Below are positions 8,197 to 16,422 of a stretch of DNA of 64,000 nucleotides, piece after piece. A model generated the notes under the pieces. The model worked only from the letters and a program-made list of their open reading frames with translations. It ran no database searches and had not been told where the DNA came from. Numbering within the stretch: the first letter of the stretch is position 1; every line of letters begins with the position of its first letter. Position numbers and translations under genes: made by a program. Origin of the DNA: Halostagnicola larsenii XH-48 (lineage in GTDB: Archaea; Halobacteriota; Halobacteria; Halobacteriales; Natrialbaceae); NCBI RefSeq assembly GCF_000517625.1, contig NZ_CP007057.1, positions 186,001 through 250,000 on the forward strand, read 5' to 3'.

Positions 8197-8520
8197 TTAT
8201 TTGTTCGACGAATACGAAAGGAGGGGTTCTAGCAGACCAATTTTCTCCGTTGGTTCCACGATCATCCGATCTTGATCATAGATAACTAGTCCTGCTTCAG
8301 CTAACACTGGGATATGGATGTGATGGAGGGATACCAGAGTTTGTTTGACCTGGTCGTTGTTAACCGCAACAATCTCCGCGCCATGTTCCTTTTCAACGAT
8401 CCCATTACGGAGATCCCGGAGGGTTAGAGCTCGATCGTGAGTGAGGAGTAACTCGAGAACTACTCGACGACGGCGGTGAGAGAGAAGCGAAAAGACCGTG
8501 TCGAAGGACAAATGTTCCAT
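8197..8520 (-). CDS. DUF7344-type winged-helix protein
   Basis: 107 aa from ATG 8520 (MEHLSFDTVFSLLSHRRRRV). An alternative ATG at 8559 adds 13 residues, but a TATA-like GTATATAC at 8566-8573 would put transcription start near 8545, favouring 8520. The DUF7344 block LVSHHIHIPVL-like segment reads TLVSLHHIHIPVLAEAGLVI. It lies 239 bp downstream of an Lrp/AsnC gene in the same direction, repeating the arrangement at 4111-5152. Confidence 0.75.
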   Translation of the reverse strand: MEHLSFDTVFSLLSHRRRRVVLELLLTHDRALTLRDLRNGIVEKEHGAEIVAVNNDQVKQTLVSLHHIHIPVLAEAGLVIYDQDRMIVEPTEKIGLLEPLLSYSSNK

Positions 8521-8717
8521 CTGAGTATTTCTGATTTCCGGCCCATTTGGGGAATCCATAGTCACGTATATACTAATGGTTCGTATGAAAAAGCGCATTG
8601 TGGGTGCCCCACCACTGGAGATTGCGCTTTCCACAGGCTATTTGGGGGGATTGTAGTGTTTTCAACAATCTGGCCAACTGGGGATTGGAGTAGCATCTAA
8701 AGAGAACAGCGAGAGTT

Positions 8718-8739
8718 CCACGGGTCAGGTGACCCGTGG
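8718..8739. other. Perfect 9-bp hairpin downstream of an Lrp gene
   Basis: CCACGGGTC, loop AGGT, GACCCGTGG. It begins 20 nt beyond the stop of the minus-strand Lrp gene (stop at 8759-8761). It could be a processing or termination structure, or the subterminal hairpin of a lost IS200/IS605 element. Confidence 0.5.
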
Positions 8740-8758
8740 TACTTTACTCGAGATGGAC

Positions 8759-9241
8759 TTACTCCTCATCGGTGCTGGGTGCAGGGCCGAAATGGTTGAA
8801 GGGCTGTACGTGTTCCTCTTTTACAATCTCTGTGCTGACGATTTCGAGATCGAGTTTATCTATTTTCTCCGTAACAGTATCGACCGCATCGGAACTCTCA
8901 GCGATAGCCTCGATATGAATATTTTCTGCCCCACTTAGCATCTCACGAACCGTGACTGTACCGATGATTTTCAATGCTTCTTCGGCAACTTTCGCACGTT
9001 CGGCAGGTGATGCCCGGCAAATGACGAATAGGTGGAGTTGAAAGTTCGCTGCTTCGTAGTCGATGTGTGGATGGTATCCCTCAATAACGCCTGCATCTTC
9101 CAATTTCCCAATCCGATTCCGGATGGTGCTCGCGGAGACACCAGCGGTCTCGCCCATTTCTTCGGCAGTAACCCTGCGCGCATTTTTTTGGAGTTCGTGG
9201 AGGATTGAGCGATCAACCTCATCAAGTTCGATGCCAGCCAT
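8759..9241 (-). CDS. Lrp/AsnC-family transcriptional regulator
   Basis: 160 aa from ATG 9241 (MAGIELDEVDRSILHELQKN). The HTH is at ~5-65 (VTAEEMGETAGVSASTIRNR) and a RAM-like C-terminal domain includes GTVTVREMLSGAENIHIEAI. It is a clear paralog of 4631-5152: same length class, near-identical opening and a similar C-terminal pattern. It is divergent from the BAT-type gene at 9336, sharing a 94-bp intergenic region, so cross-regulation is plausible. Confidence 0.88.
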   Translation of the reverse strand: MAGIELDEVDRSILHELQKNARRVTAEEMGETAGVSASTIRNRIGKLEDAGVIEGYHPHIDYEAANFQLHLFVICRASPAERAKVAEEALKIIGTVTVREMLSGAENIHIEAIAESSDAVDTVTEKIDKLDLEIVSTEIVKEEHVQPFNHFGPAPSTDEE

Positions 9242-9335
9242 AGTCGGTCGTATCGTCGTTTGACCAAAGAGCGTTTGCCCGTACAATGCAGTAGCAACGA
9301 GAAACTCAAAAGGAGGCTCGTAGTTAATCAAACCT

Positions 9336-9986
9336 ATGGCTATAGAGGCCTCGTTCACCGTTGATCAACCCGAATTCCCGTTGAATATTCTCTTCGAAGA
9401 GTTACCAGACGCCAGCATCGAACTGGACCGCGTCGTTCCGACGAACGATGCTGTCATACCGTACTTCTGGGTTCACTCGGAGAACATCGGTGAACTCACG
9501 GCTGATCCGAGCGATGATGAAGCTGTTGATGAGTTTAGGGTAATAGATGAGTTAGAAGAGCAAATGTTCGTCCGGATCGAGTGGAACCTCAACCACGAAA
9601 GTGTTCTAACCGCCATCGTCAACACCGACGTCACGCTCCTTTTTGGACTGGGAGATGCGGAGAATTGGACGTTCGAAGTCAGGAGTAGCGATCAGAAGAA
9701 GGTCTCCGAATTCCAATCGTACTGTCGGGCAAACGAGATACCCATCGAACTCACTCAACTCCACGCGCTCTCACCGCTCAAGTCAGACCGGGAATTCGAT
9801 TTGACCGAGGGCCAACGGACAACGCTGGTGCTCGCCTACTCCCGCGGGTATTTCAACTCGCCCCGAGATGCCACCCAAGACGATATCGCCGATGAACTCG
9901 AGATCACTCGACAGGCGGTTTCATCGCGTTTACAGCGCGGTCTTCGACGGCTCGTCGCGAGCACGCTTGTAACGACCCAGGAGTGA
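9336..9986 (+). CDS. BAT-type HTH-10 regulator
   Basis: 216 aa. The N-terminal ~145 residues follow the bacterio-opsin-activator-associated domain (FPLNILFEELPDASIELDRV; PYFWV; FRVIDELEEQMFVRIEW), and residues ~155-212 are HTH-10 (LTEGQRTTLVLAYSRGYFNS; DDIADELEITRQAVSSRL). Members are archaeal DNA-binding activators, named from Bat of the bop regulon. A HalOD1 gene (10065) and a DUF7344-like gene (10415) follow closely on the same strand, forming a three-gene module that recurs at 27435-30282. Confidence 0.87.
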   Translation: MAIEASFTVDQPEFPLNILFEELPDASIELDRVVPTNDAVIPYFWVHSENIGELTADPSDDEAVDEFRVIDELEEQMFVRIEWNLNHESVLTAIVNTDVTLLFGLGDAENWTFEVRSSDQKKVSEFQSYCRANEIPIELTQLHALSPLKSDREFDLTEGQRTTLVLAYSRGYFNSPRDATQDDIADELEITRQAVSSRLQRGLRRLVASTLVTTQE

Positions 9987-10064
9987 CCGGCATCGATACC
10001 ACTTAAAAGTGTATTGCGTAAGCAAAACCTACTGTCATCCAAATGGAGACCCTCTGTTCTGGTG

Positions 10065-10406
10065 ATGGAATCCACCCAAGAATCAGTCGGTGCCATCGAG
10101 ATTGTGGACTCGATGAACGATATCGAGTTCGATGCAGACGAGGACGCGTTCCGAGCGGAGTACGACAGCAGGCGCGATCAACCAAGTCTCGCAGTCGTTG
10201 CGATGGTGGCCGCAATCGACGACAGAGATCCTATTGAGCTCTCCCCACTCCATTTTGTGATTGATATGGAGGCACTTGACGACCTGTTCTCAGAGACAGC
10301 CACCGACGGGATGAGGAGTGGCTGTCTCTCTTTTTCGTATGAGGGGTTTGACGTGACCGTGTTTAGCGAGGGAACAATCGAGGTCAGCCCGATAACGAAC
10401 GCGTAA
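10065..10406 (+). CDS. HalOD1 output-domain protein
   Basis: 113 aa. ATG 10065 was chosen over a TTG at 10014. The core HalOD1 pattern is visible: AAIDDRDPIELSPLHFVIDM, EALDDLF, then the strands GCLSFSYEGFDVTVFSEGTI. The first ~30 residues are variable. The next gene starts 8 nt after its stop, so the two are co-transcribed. It probably works with the upstream BAT regulator, an inference from conserved neighbourhood only. Confidence 0.82.
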   Translation: MESTQESVGAIEIVDSMNDIEFDADEDAFRAEYDSRRDQPSLAVVAMVAAIDDRDPIELSPLHFVIDMEALDDLFSETATDGMRSGCLSFSYEGFDVTVFSEGTIEVSPITNA

Positions 10407-10414
10407 TCGGGAGT

Positions 10415-10720
10415 ATGGCAATGGCTGAACGAATATCTGAGCCCAGTACACAGTTTACGAATGTGCTTCGAGAGCAAAAGGAGCGAGTGATAGCTGCCTT
10501 GTTGGACGATAAAACAATCCCTGCAACCCCGATTCTTCGGGACGAAGAAATCCTTCGCCCTATGGAGTACGTTACCCTCGTCTACGAACTCCATCACGTT
10601 CATCTTCTCGAGTTAGAAGCTGACGGGTTTGTTACGTTCGATCGGAATGCGGATGTGGTCCGAAGAGGAAGTGATTTTGATACGCTAGATACAAAATCCA
10701 TCTGTGAAATAATGCAATAA
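10415..10720 (+). CDS. DUF7344-like small protein
   Basis: 101 aa. The N-terminal half is divergent (LREQKERVIAALLDDKTIPA), but LVYELHHVHLLELEADGFVT and the ending VRRGSDFD match the DUF7344 winged-helix half. A relative with the same unusual N-terminal half (LRALLDGSAISADPIL) is at 27435-27662. It is the third gene of the BAT/HalOD1/DUF7344 module. An alternative ATG two codons in, at 10421, is possible. Confidence 0.65.
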   Translation: MAMAERISEPSTQFTNVLREQKERVIAALLDDKTIPATPILRDEEILRPMEYVTLVYELHHVHLLELEADGFVTFDRNADVVRRGSDFDTLDTKSICEIMQ

Positions 10721-10890
10721 GCTTCGTCTCAATTGTTCAGCGCGTGATTTCACGTCCATACGATCATCAAGCAAAAATCTTCGTGATATTCCCCTAACAT
10801 TCTCTCTCATTCCTTCCACCGAGAAATAGTTTGATCTACTAACAGAATTCAAGCCGAAAATTCAAGTCTCCCGGTGGCGGACACCTGCTA

Positions 10891-12990
10891 TTGACTTCTA
10901 ATTCCCCATCCCCCGAATGGGACTTTGAGACCCTCGTTCAGGCCGCAAATGCTGGAATTATCGCCATCTCTTCTGACGCAACGATCCAGTTCGCAAACCC
11001 ACACGTAGAAGACATATTTGGGTATTCCCCAGACGAGATTCTTGGGGAGCCATTCAGCATGTTGCTGTCTGATACTGACGACGAAACTGATCATCGCGGG
11101 ATTGACACGCATCTGTCTGATTCAACTGTAGAACAGACCACAGCCAGCGTGCGACTCCACGGTCGCCACCGTGATGGTCACGAACTCTCATTAGACGTTA
11201 TTTTCACCGAGTTCGAAAAAGACGGGAGCCAGTACATGTCTGCGATAATCCGTGATAGGACTGACCAGCAATCTCCAGAAAGGCAGCTTGAAGCCTTGAA
11301 TCGTCTCTCACAAGAGCATGCAGCCGCTGACTCTTCTCACAGTATTTGTGACTCAACCGTTGAGACAGCCGATGTACTATTCGAGTACCCGATTGCAGCA
11401 GTCGAATTATACGATGACGAGGCAGGTCGCCTCGAACCGTGCTCCTGGACACCGACAGTAGAAAACCTCACTACTGACGGGCGATTGTTCAGCGGTGACC
11501 AATCACCGACCTGGGCTGCGTTTGCCCAGCAAGAAATGGAGGTGATCCCGGACGTATCCGCACGTGATGATATTGATATGGCGAACACACCGCTTCGAGC
11601 CGCACTCATCCTTCCTATCGATTCATACGGCGTCTTCATAGTCGGCGCGACCGACGCTCACGCGTTCAGCGAGTCAGACGTTTCACTGTTGAATCTCCTC
11701 GTCTCAAACACCTACGCGGCACTCGAACGTATTACCCGCGAATCCGATCTCGAAGACCAGAAGGAACAACTTGAAGAACAGACGCAATCATTGGACCGTG
11801 TTCAACGGCTCAACACCGACATTCGGGATTTGACGAAAGTACTTACGAATTCACACACCCGGGCTGAAATCGCTGAAGAAGTCTGCGCGAGACTTGCAGC
11901 CTCAGAGCCGTATGAATTTGCGTGGCTCGGCGCACTTGAACCTAGCAGTGAGGAGGTTCTTCCAGAAGCATCTGCTGGTACCGGCGATACGTACCTAGAT
12001 GAGCTCACAATTATCGTTGCTGAGGAGCCAACCGAGCATGAGCCGATCGGACACGCCATTCACGAACGAACACCGCAAGTCCGTAACAACATCCAGCAAG
12101 ACCCACCGTTCGAACCGTGGCGGCAATCAGCAATCCAACACGGGTATCGATCAATGATCACTGTCCCCGTTGTGTATCAGGACACGTTATACGGCGTGTT
12201 ATCTCTGTATGCCGCAGAGCCTAACGTATTCGATCAACTAGAGGTTGCTGTTCTCCAGGAACTCGGCGAGATGATTGGGTACGCATTCAATGCAGAAGAA
12301 CGGAGACAAGCCTTCACGAGCGAGCAATCCATTGAACTTGCATTTGACGTTCACGAACGGACGGATTCACTGTTCGCTATGACGACTGAAGTGAAAGGGG
12401 AGTTCCATCTCGAAAATCTTGTTGAGCGGCGAGATGGGAGGACAACAATGTTCTTTGCTAACAAAGGTTGCGACCCTGAAGAGATGGTTGTGTGGGCTGA
12501 GAAACAGCCCTACATATCGGATCTCCGCTTGCTAACTGATCGTGACGAAGAGTGTTTGTTCGAATGCATTCTTGATGAGTCAACAGTCTGGTCGCAACTC
12601 CTTCAACGCGGGGCAATGGTTCTTGATGCGATTGCCACTCCTGATTCAACACAGATTGTGATCCGTATTCCACAGAGTGCCGACCCACGCACGTTCGACG
12701 CACTCTTAGAAGAACGTCTCGGGGATGTTGATCTCGTTGCACGCCGGGAATATGACGAACCGATCATGACTGCCCAAGAGTTCGAAGCCGAGTACAGGGA
12801 GCGCCTCACCGAGCGTCAAGACGAGGTGTTACAAACGGCGTACTACGCAGGGTATTTCGAGTGGCCCCGCGCGACGAAATCAGCGGAACTGGCCGATATT
12901 CTCGGTATCGCGCAACCGACTGTGAGCCGCCACATCCGCTCGAGCGAAGAGGAGTTTCTCTCGATGGTCTACGAGGACGAGGACGAGTAG
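10891..12990 (+). CDS. PAS-GAF-GAF-BAT-HTH sensor/regulator (bacterio-opsin-activator type)
   Basis: 699 aa, with a probable TTG start at 10891: the frame is closed by TAA at 10840 and no ATG or GTG lies between it and the PAS domain. Order: PAS (~residues 8-125; ETLVQAANAGIIAISSDATI), first GAF (~140-265), coiled coil (~270-300; EDQKEQLEEQTQSLD), second GAF (~305-470), BAT-associated region (~480-620), HTH-10 (~635-690; TERQDEVLQTAYYAGYFEWP). It should be a one-component sensor coupling ligand, redox or light input to DNA binding. A HalOD1 gene follows 88 bp downstream. Confidence 0.88.
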   Translation: MTSNSPSPEWDFETLVQAANAGIIAISSDATIQFANPHVEDIFGYSPDEILGEPFSMLLSDTDDETDHRGIDTHLSDSTVEQTTASVRLHGRHRDGHELSLDVIFTEFEKDGSQYMSAIIRDRTDQQSPERQLEALNRLSQEHAAADSSHSICDSTVETADVLFEYPIAAVELYDDEAGRLEPCSWTPTVENLTTDGRLFSGDQSPTWAAFAQQEMEVIPDVSARDDIDMANTPLRAALILPIDSYGVFIVGATDAHAFSESDVSLLNLLVSNTYAALERITRESDLEDQKEQLEEQTQSLDRVQRLNTDIRDLTKVLTNSHTRAEIAEEVCARLAASEPYEFAWLGALEPSSEEVLPEASAGTGDTYLDELTIIVAEEPTEHEPIGHAIHERTPQVRNNIQQDPPFEPWRQSAIQHGYRSMITVPVVYQDTLYGVLSLYAAEPNVFDQLEVAVLQELGEMIGYAFNAEERRQAFTSEQSIELAFDVHERTDSLFAMTTEVKGEFHLENLVERRDGRTTMFFANKGCDPEEMVVWAEKQPYISDLRLLTDRDEECLFECILDESTVWSQLLQRGAMVLDAIATPDSTQIVIRIPQSADPRTFDALLEERLGDVDLVARREYDEPIMTAQEFEAEYRERLTERQDEVLQTAYYAGYFEWPRATKSAELADILGIAQPTVSRHIRSSEEEFLSMVYEDEDE

Positions 12991-13078
12991 GTGCTATGAT
13001 CATAGCCCCTCCAGGTCTCCAGGGGTAGCGTGATACTGGCAACCCCTACCCGTGGAGGTCTGTAAGTAGGGAGTGTAG

Positions 13079-13378
13079 ATGTCCCAGTCAAACTTCCAAC
13101 TGCCCGAATCTGCACCAGTGAGTCAGCGAGTAACGCACGCGGTCGCAGAAACAACCAATACTGACCCGCTAGAGCTTGATCCGCTCTTCAACACCATTGA
13201 CCCGGAGAGCATTAACGCACTCTTCGAGCCGACGAATACTGGATCTCAACGCGCAACGGGATCAGTGGCGTTTGAGTACGCGGGCTGCGATGTAACCGTC
13301 TTTGCTGACGGGACCGTTGAGGCGACTTCCTGTGAATCTCAGATTGAGGTACAGGCCAATCTGACCAGTCTAGATTGA
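13079..13378 (+). CDS. HalOD1 output-domain protein
   Basis: 99 aa. The HalOD1 core is complete: DPLELDPLFNTIDPESINAL (residues ~29-48), then VAFEYAGCDVTVFADGTVEA. It follows the large BAT sensor gene on the same strand and precedes two zinc proteins and a receiver, with gaps of 6 to 88 bp. Imperfect repeats of CCCCT/AGGGG in the preceding 70 bp may form a hairpin between sensor and HalOD1 genes. Confidence 0.83.
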   Translation: MSQSNFQLPESAPVSQRVTHAVAETTNTDPLELDPLFNTIDPESINALFEPTNTGSQRATGSVAFEYAGCDVTVFADGTVEATSCESQIEVQANLTSLD

Positions 13379-13384
13379 TTCGTT

Positions 13385-13546
13385 ATGGAGACCTGTAAAA
13401 CAGGAGAATCAGTTACGAGATGTGACTACTGTGGAGATGTAATTGAGACAGACGACTGGCATCCCGCACTCATCGTAGAAAACGACGAACCGCACATGCT
13501 CACGTTCTGTGAGCCGATATGCCGAGACAACTGGCAACAAGAATAA
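13385..13546 (+). CDS. 53-aa zinc-finger microprotein
   Basis: ATG 13385, 6 nt after the HalOD1 stop, to TAA 13544-13546. Sequence pattern: CDYCGDVIETDDWHPAL (residues ~13-29), then TFCEPICRDNW near the end, giving CxxC...CxxxC. This arrangement is that of the small haloarchaeal treble-clef-like zinc proteins (DUF7576 type), which often neighbour signalling genes. It is shorter than common ORF cut-offs and easily missed. Function unknown; protein or nucleic-acid binding is the usual suggestion for such folds. Confidence 0.75.
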   Translation: METCKTGESVTRCDYCGDVIETDDWHPALIVENDEPHMLTFCEPICRDNWQQE

Positions 13547-13571
13547 CCCGAAAACGACACGATTCCCACAA

Positions 13572-13760
13572 ATGAAATACTGCCTCCACTGCGACTGGTA
13601 CACGAGCAAGACCGACGGTAGAGATCGAGACAACCAATCCCGCAAAGCACTTGACCACTTTCTCGACACAGGCCACTCAATCGAAACCGTGGACAGTTCT
13701 CCTGCCCCTAAGGAAATCCTCGGCAGCAACTTGTTACTGAGAAAATCGAAGAATGAGTGA
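13572..13760 (+). CDS. 62-aa C2H2-like small zinc protein
   Basis: ATG 13572. Residues 1-10 MKYCLHCDWY supply CxxC, and HFLDTGH near residues 29-35 supplies two histidines, the haloarchaeal pattern of a short zinc finger. A longer frame from 13509 overlaps the preceding zinc gene and is less likely. Its stop overlaps the receiver-gene start at 13753 by 8 bp, indicating translational coupling. It lies between a zinc microprotein and a CheY-like receiver. Confidence 0.65.
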   Translation: MKYCLHCDWYTSKTDGRDRDNQSRKALDHFLDTGHSIETVDSSPAPKEILGSNLLLRKSKNE

Positions 13761-14211
13761 GAGAGCCACTGGCGCTGCTACTGATTCAATGGCTCACATT
13801 CTCCTCATAGAAGACAACCATGGCGACGTTCGGCTCTTGCAGGAAGCAATGAAGAGGGCAGATATCGATCAAGAGCTTCATGTCGTTACTGATGGGGTAG
13901 AGGCGTTAAATTTTGTTCATCAGCGAGGCGAGTACACAGACGTCCCGTCTCCCGATTTCATCTTTCTTGATTTGAACCTTCCTCAGGTCAATGGGATTGA
14001 TGTTTTGTGTGAACTTGATGAAGATAATCTCACATATGTTCCGACAATCATCTTAACAAGTTCTCAGGCAGACAAAGATATTCGTCAAGCGTACGAGTGC
14101 GGTGCAAATGCGTATCTGACGAAGCCAGCTGATCCAGATGAGTTCGTTGAGATGGTCCAGGCATTCTGGGATTTCTGGTTCCAATCAGTTGAACTCCCTG
14201 AAGCCGAATGA
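13753..14211 (+). CDS. CheY/Rcp-like single-domain response regulator
   Basis: 152 aa, one receiver domain with a short acidic tail. The acidic pocket is E20-D21, the phospho-acceptor is D73 in IFLDLNLPQVNG, with T102 (IILTSSQ) and K124 (AYLTKPADP). The block DGVEALNFVHQRGEY is typical of Rcp1-like receivers found with phytochrome- or PAS-type histidine kinases. No kinase is adjacent, so the partner is elsewhere. A second ATG at 13789 (MAHILLIEDN) could be the true start; the upstream one overlaps the previous gene. Confidence 0.88.
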   Translation: MSERATGAATDSMAHILLIEDNHGDVRLLQEAMKRADIDQELHVVTDGVEALNFVHQRGEYTDVPSPDFIFLDLNLPQVNGIDVLCELDEDNLTYVPTIILTSSQADKDIRQAYECGANAYLTKPADPDEFVEMVQAFWDFWFQSVELPEAE

Positions 14212-14300
14212 GATGTTAATCGAGTAACGGCCGACACCAGATCTCGGGACAAGGGGTAGGCAGTAACAACTCTCATTCATCATGGTGAGTTATGAATCCT

Positions 14301-14323
14301 CACACGTAGTTACCATCAGTACA
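14301..14323 (+). repeat. Dispersed motif, weak copy 4
   Basis: CACACGTAGTTACCATCAGTACA keeps the GTAGTTACC and CAGTACA halves with a 2-base deletion between them. A partial ATAGTTACC follows at 14329. The copy lies between the receiver gene and the convergent small zinc gene. Confidence 0.4.
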
Positions 14324-14361
14324 GAGAATATAGTTACCAATGCGTTCATCTATTCTTTCTT

Positions 14362-14556
14362 TCACCTATCTACGTCTTCAAGAACAGACTCATCGTTGCT
14401 GAGAATGCGGAGATCGTCATCGCCACACGTGCAAGTGTCATCCCGTCCACTCCCAATTGGCCGTATTTCACCGTCAGGCCCGAGACGCACTGCATGAGCA
14501 GTCCCACAGTTTTCGCACACTGCTGCTGCCCGCTGTTGCTCATCTTCCGGCGCCAT
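14362..14556 (-). CDS. 64-aa zinc-ribbon protein
   Basis: Two cysteine pairs are visible: CENCG at residues ~14-18 and CTCG at ~42-45, separated by a loop with GPDGEIRPIGSG. This looks like a compact haloarchaeal zinc ribbon. It is convergent with the receiver gene cluster and not in an operon. No catalytic motif; function unknown. Confidence 0.65.
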   Translation of the reverse strand: MAPEDEQQRAAAVCENCGTAHAVRLGPDGEIRPIGSGRDDTCTCGDDDLRILSNDESVLEDVDR

Positions 14557-14632
14557 CTCTACAGTACTTTTTGTGATTATCCAGGTTAACTGTTTCCTGT
14601 CAATGGATACATGGTATGGTGACGGATAGTTC

Positions 14633-14657
14633 GCACATATAGTTACCGCTCAGTACA
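14633..14657 (+). repeat. Dispersed 25-bp motif, copy 5
   Basis: GCACATATAG then TTACCGCTCAGTACA: one mismatch to copy 1. It lies in the 246-bp gap between divergent genes (14362-14556 minus, 14803 plus), about 145 nt before the DUF1428 start. Confidence 0.7.
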
Positions 14658-14802
14658 GGAGACACACATACCAGTTCGGGTCGAAATCTACCCGATTCCT
14701 GTCAAGAACCGTCTGTAAGATATAGAGGGCATATACAACTGACCGAGAGATATCTGTCGGTGAGAGAAAAGTTCAATTCCCGTCGCGTCCTATACGAAGG
14801 GT

Positions 14803-15222
14803 ATGGAACGCTACGTTGATGGCTTCGTCATCCCAATTCCGAATGATAAACTCGATGCGTACCGCGAAATGGCCGACGAGGCAGGAAAACTCTGGATTGA
14901 ACACGGTGCTCTCGAGTACTTCGAAGGGGTCGGAGACGACATGGAACCCGACATGGATGGGATGCCGATGATGACCTTCCCACAACTCGCAGAAACAGGA
15001 GACAACGAAACGGTCGTGTTCTCATTTATCGTGTTTGAGTCGCGGGACCACCGCGACGAGGTGAACGCGAAGGTGATGGAAGACCCCGCGATGGATCCGG
15101 ACAGCTTCGATGAGGAGATGCCCTTCGACACGGAGCGCATGTCGTACGGCGGTTTTCGTTCCATCGTCAACTACGAAGCACCAACCGGTGGCATTGAATC
15201 AGCAACACCGGGCGAGAAGTGA
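14803..15222 (+). CDS. DUF1428 (YbaA-like) protein
   Basis: 139 aa. Family hallmarks are the opening YVDGFVIPIPNDKLDAYREM, the block FSFIVFESRDHRDEVNAKVM and the ending MSYGGFRSIV. The family is a ferredoxin-like alpha/beta dimer with no assigned reaction. The acidic insertion GDDMEPDMDGMPMMTFPQLA around residues 43-62 replaces the usual short loop. It is monocistronic, with an intact start 18 nt downstream of an AT-poor leader. Confidence 0.85.
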   Translation: MERYVDGFVIPIPNDKLDAYREMADEAGKLWIEHGALEYFEGVGDDMEPDMDGMPMMTFPQLAETGDNETVVFSFIVFESRDHRDEVNAKVMEDPAMDPDSFDEEMPFDTERMSYGGFRSIVNYEAPTGGIESATPGEK

Positions 15223-15386
15223 ACTACCCCACCTTACTCGCTCACGGTTTACGCCGTTCGCTCCTTGAGGAAGGGGACTTAGCGCCGAATTCCAATTAAT
15301 CCCAACTGAACAGATTGTGTTGCACCGGCTCATGTGAAATAGTCTACCACTCGGACATTTCGCCAATACTGTTCAGACGTGGGAGT

Positions 15387-16157
15387 TCAATTTCCGTAAT
15401 ACTGGCTTCTAACCTCGATCTCGTTTTTAGCGTACTCTAGTGAGTCGAGTAGATCAATCAGGTACGACGATGTGAAGCGATTCCGCGGTCCCGTGATGCC
15501 GATAGCAGACACGAGGTTTCGGTCGTCGTCAAGGATCGGGACCGCGATACCCCGTACGCCTCGCAGGTGCTCCTCGTCGTCTACCGCGTATCCCTGCTGA
15601 CGAATCCGCTCGAGTTCGCGTTCGAGTTTATCAGGGTCCGTGAACGTCCGTTCAGTTCCCCGGGGAAGGCCGTGGCGTTCGATGATTGTGGAACGCCGTG
15701 ATGCCGGGATGTGTGCAAGAAGGGCCTTTCCTAGGGACGTCCAGTGCAGATGCGTATGGTTTCCGATAGGCAGTTCGTCACCGGCGGCCATGTCACCTGC
15801 ACTTCGGGCCAAGATAACCCGCTTCCCCCGTTCCTCGACTGCAGCACCGGCGATTTCACCTGTCGAATTCGCTAACTTGACAACCTTACTTTCGAGCAGT
15901 TGCGCCGCCTCACAGCGCTGTTTGATGACGCCACCGTCAGCTAAAAACTGAAGCGAGCGGCGATACGTCGTGCCGTCTTTCACGAGATACCCCTCTTCAC
16001 GGAGCGTGTTTAAATGGGTGAACACAGTGCTCGTAGACGTATCGAGCTGTTCTGCGATCTCCGAGACGCCTGCAGGTTCCAGCTCGTCAAGCACCCTCAG
16101 GATGTCGAACGAGGTTTCGACCGCGCTAATCGTCTTTTGTGTGTGATTGCTACTCAT
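15387..16157 (-). CDS. IclR-family transcriptional regulator
   Basis: 256 aa. The N-terminal HTH at ~10-70 (SFDILRVLDELEPAGVSEIA; STSTVFTHLNTLREEGYLVK) is followed by an IclR effector-binding domain (~85-250; SLGKALLAHIPASRRSTIIE; GVRGIAVPILDDDRNLVSAI). It is divergent from the GntP-led operon at 16618, so that operon is the expected target. IclR proteins typically bind pathway acids. A second IclR gene with similar layout is at 53296-54069. Confidence 0.9.
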   Translation of the reverse strand: MSSNHTQKTISAVETSFDILRVLDELEPAGVSEIAEQLDTSTSTVFTHLNTLREEGYLVKDGTTYRRSLQFLADGGVIKQRCEAAQLLESKVVKLANSTGEIAGAAVEERGKRVILARSAGDMAAGDELPIGNHTHLHWTSLGKALLAHIPASRRSTIIERHGLPRGTERTFTDPDKLERELERIRQQGYAVDDEEHLRGVRGIAVPILDDDRNLVSAIGITGPRNRFTSSYLIDLLDSLEYAKNEIEVRSQYYGN

Positions 16158-16422
16158 GCCACTGTGTCATTTTGGAATAGACAAAAAGGTTCTTCTGCTG
16201 TATCGATTCTCTTTTCGATCATGCCGAAAACCGTGTGATAGCCAAGATACGGAGGCTGCTCTACGCTGGTCTCACTATTAGGGTGCAACGGATCGAGAAA
16301 CTTCGAAGTTTGAGCGTTCAACGCGACCACTACGAACGTTCTGTCGTCACCTGGCGCTCTAATTCGCTCTGATCGGAAATTATCAATTACCGATGATAAA
16401 TTCGGAAGTCGAGCGTATAGTA

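Noticed and set aside
10843-10890. ATG or GTG start for the PAS-GAF-BAT sensor upstream of 10891
   Set aside because: No in-frame ATG or GTG exists after the TAA at 10840, leaving TTG 10891 as the likely start.
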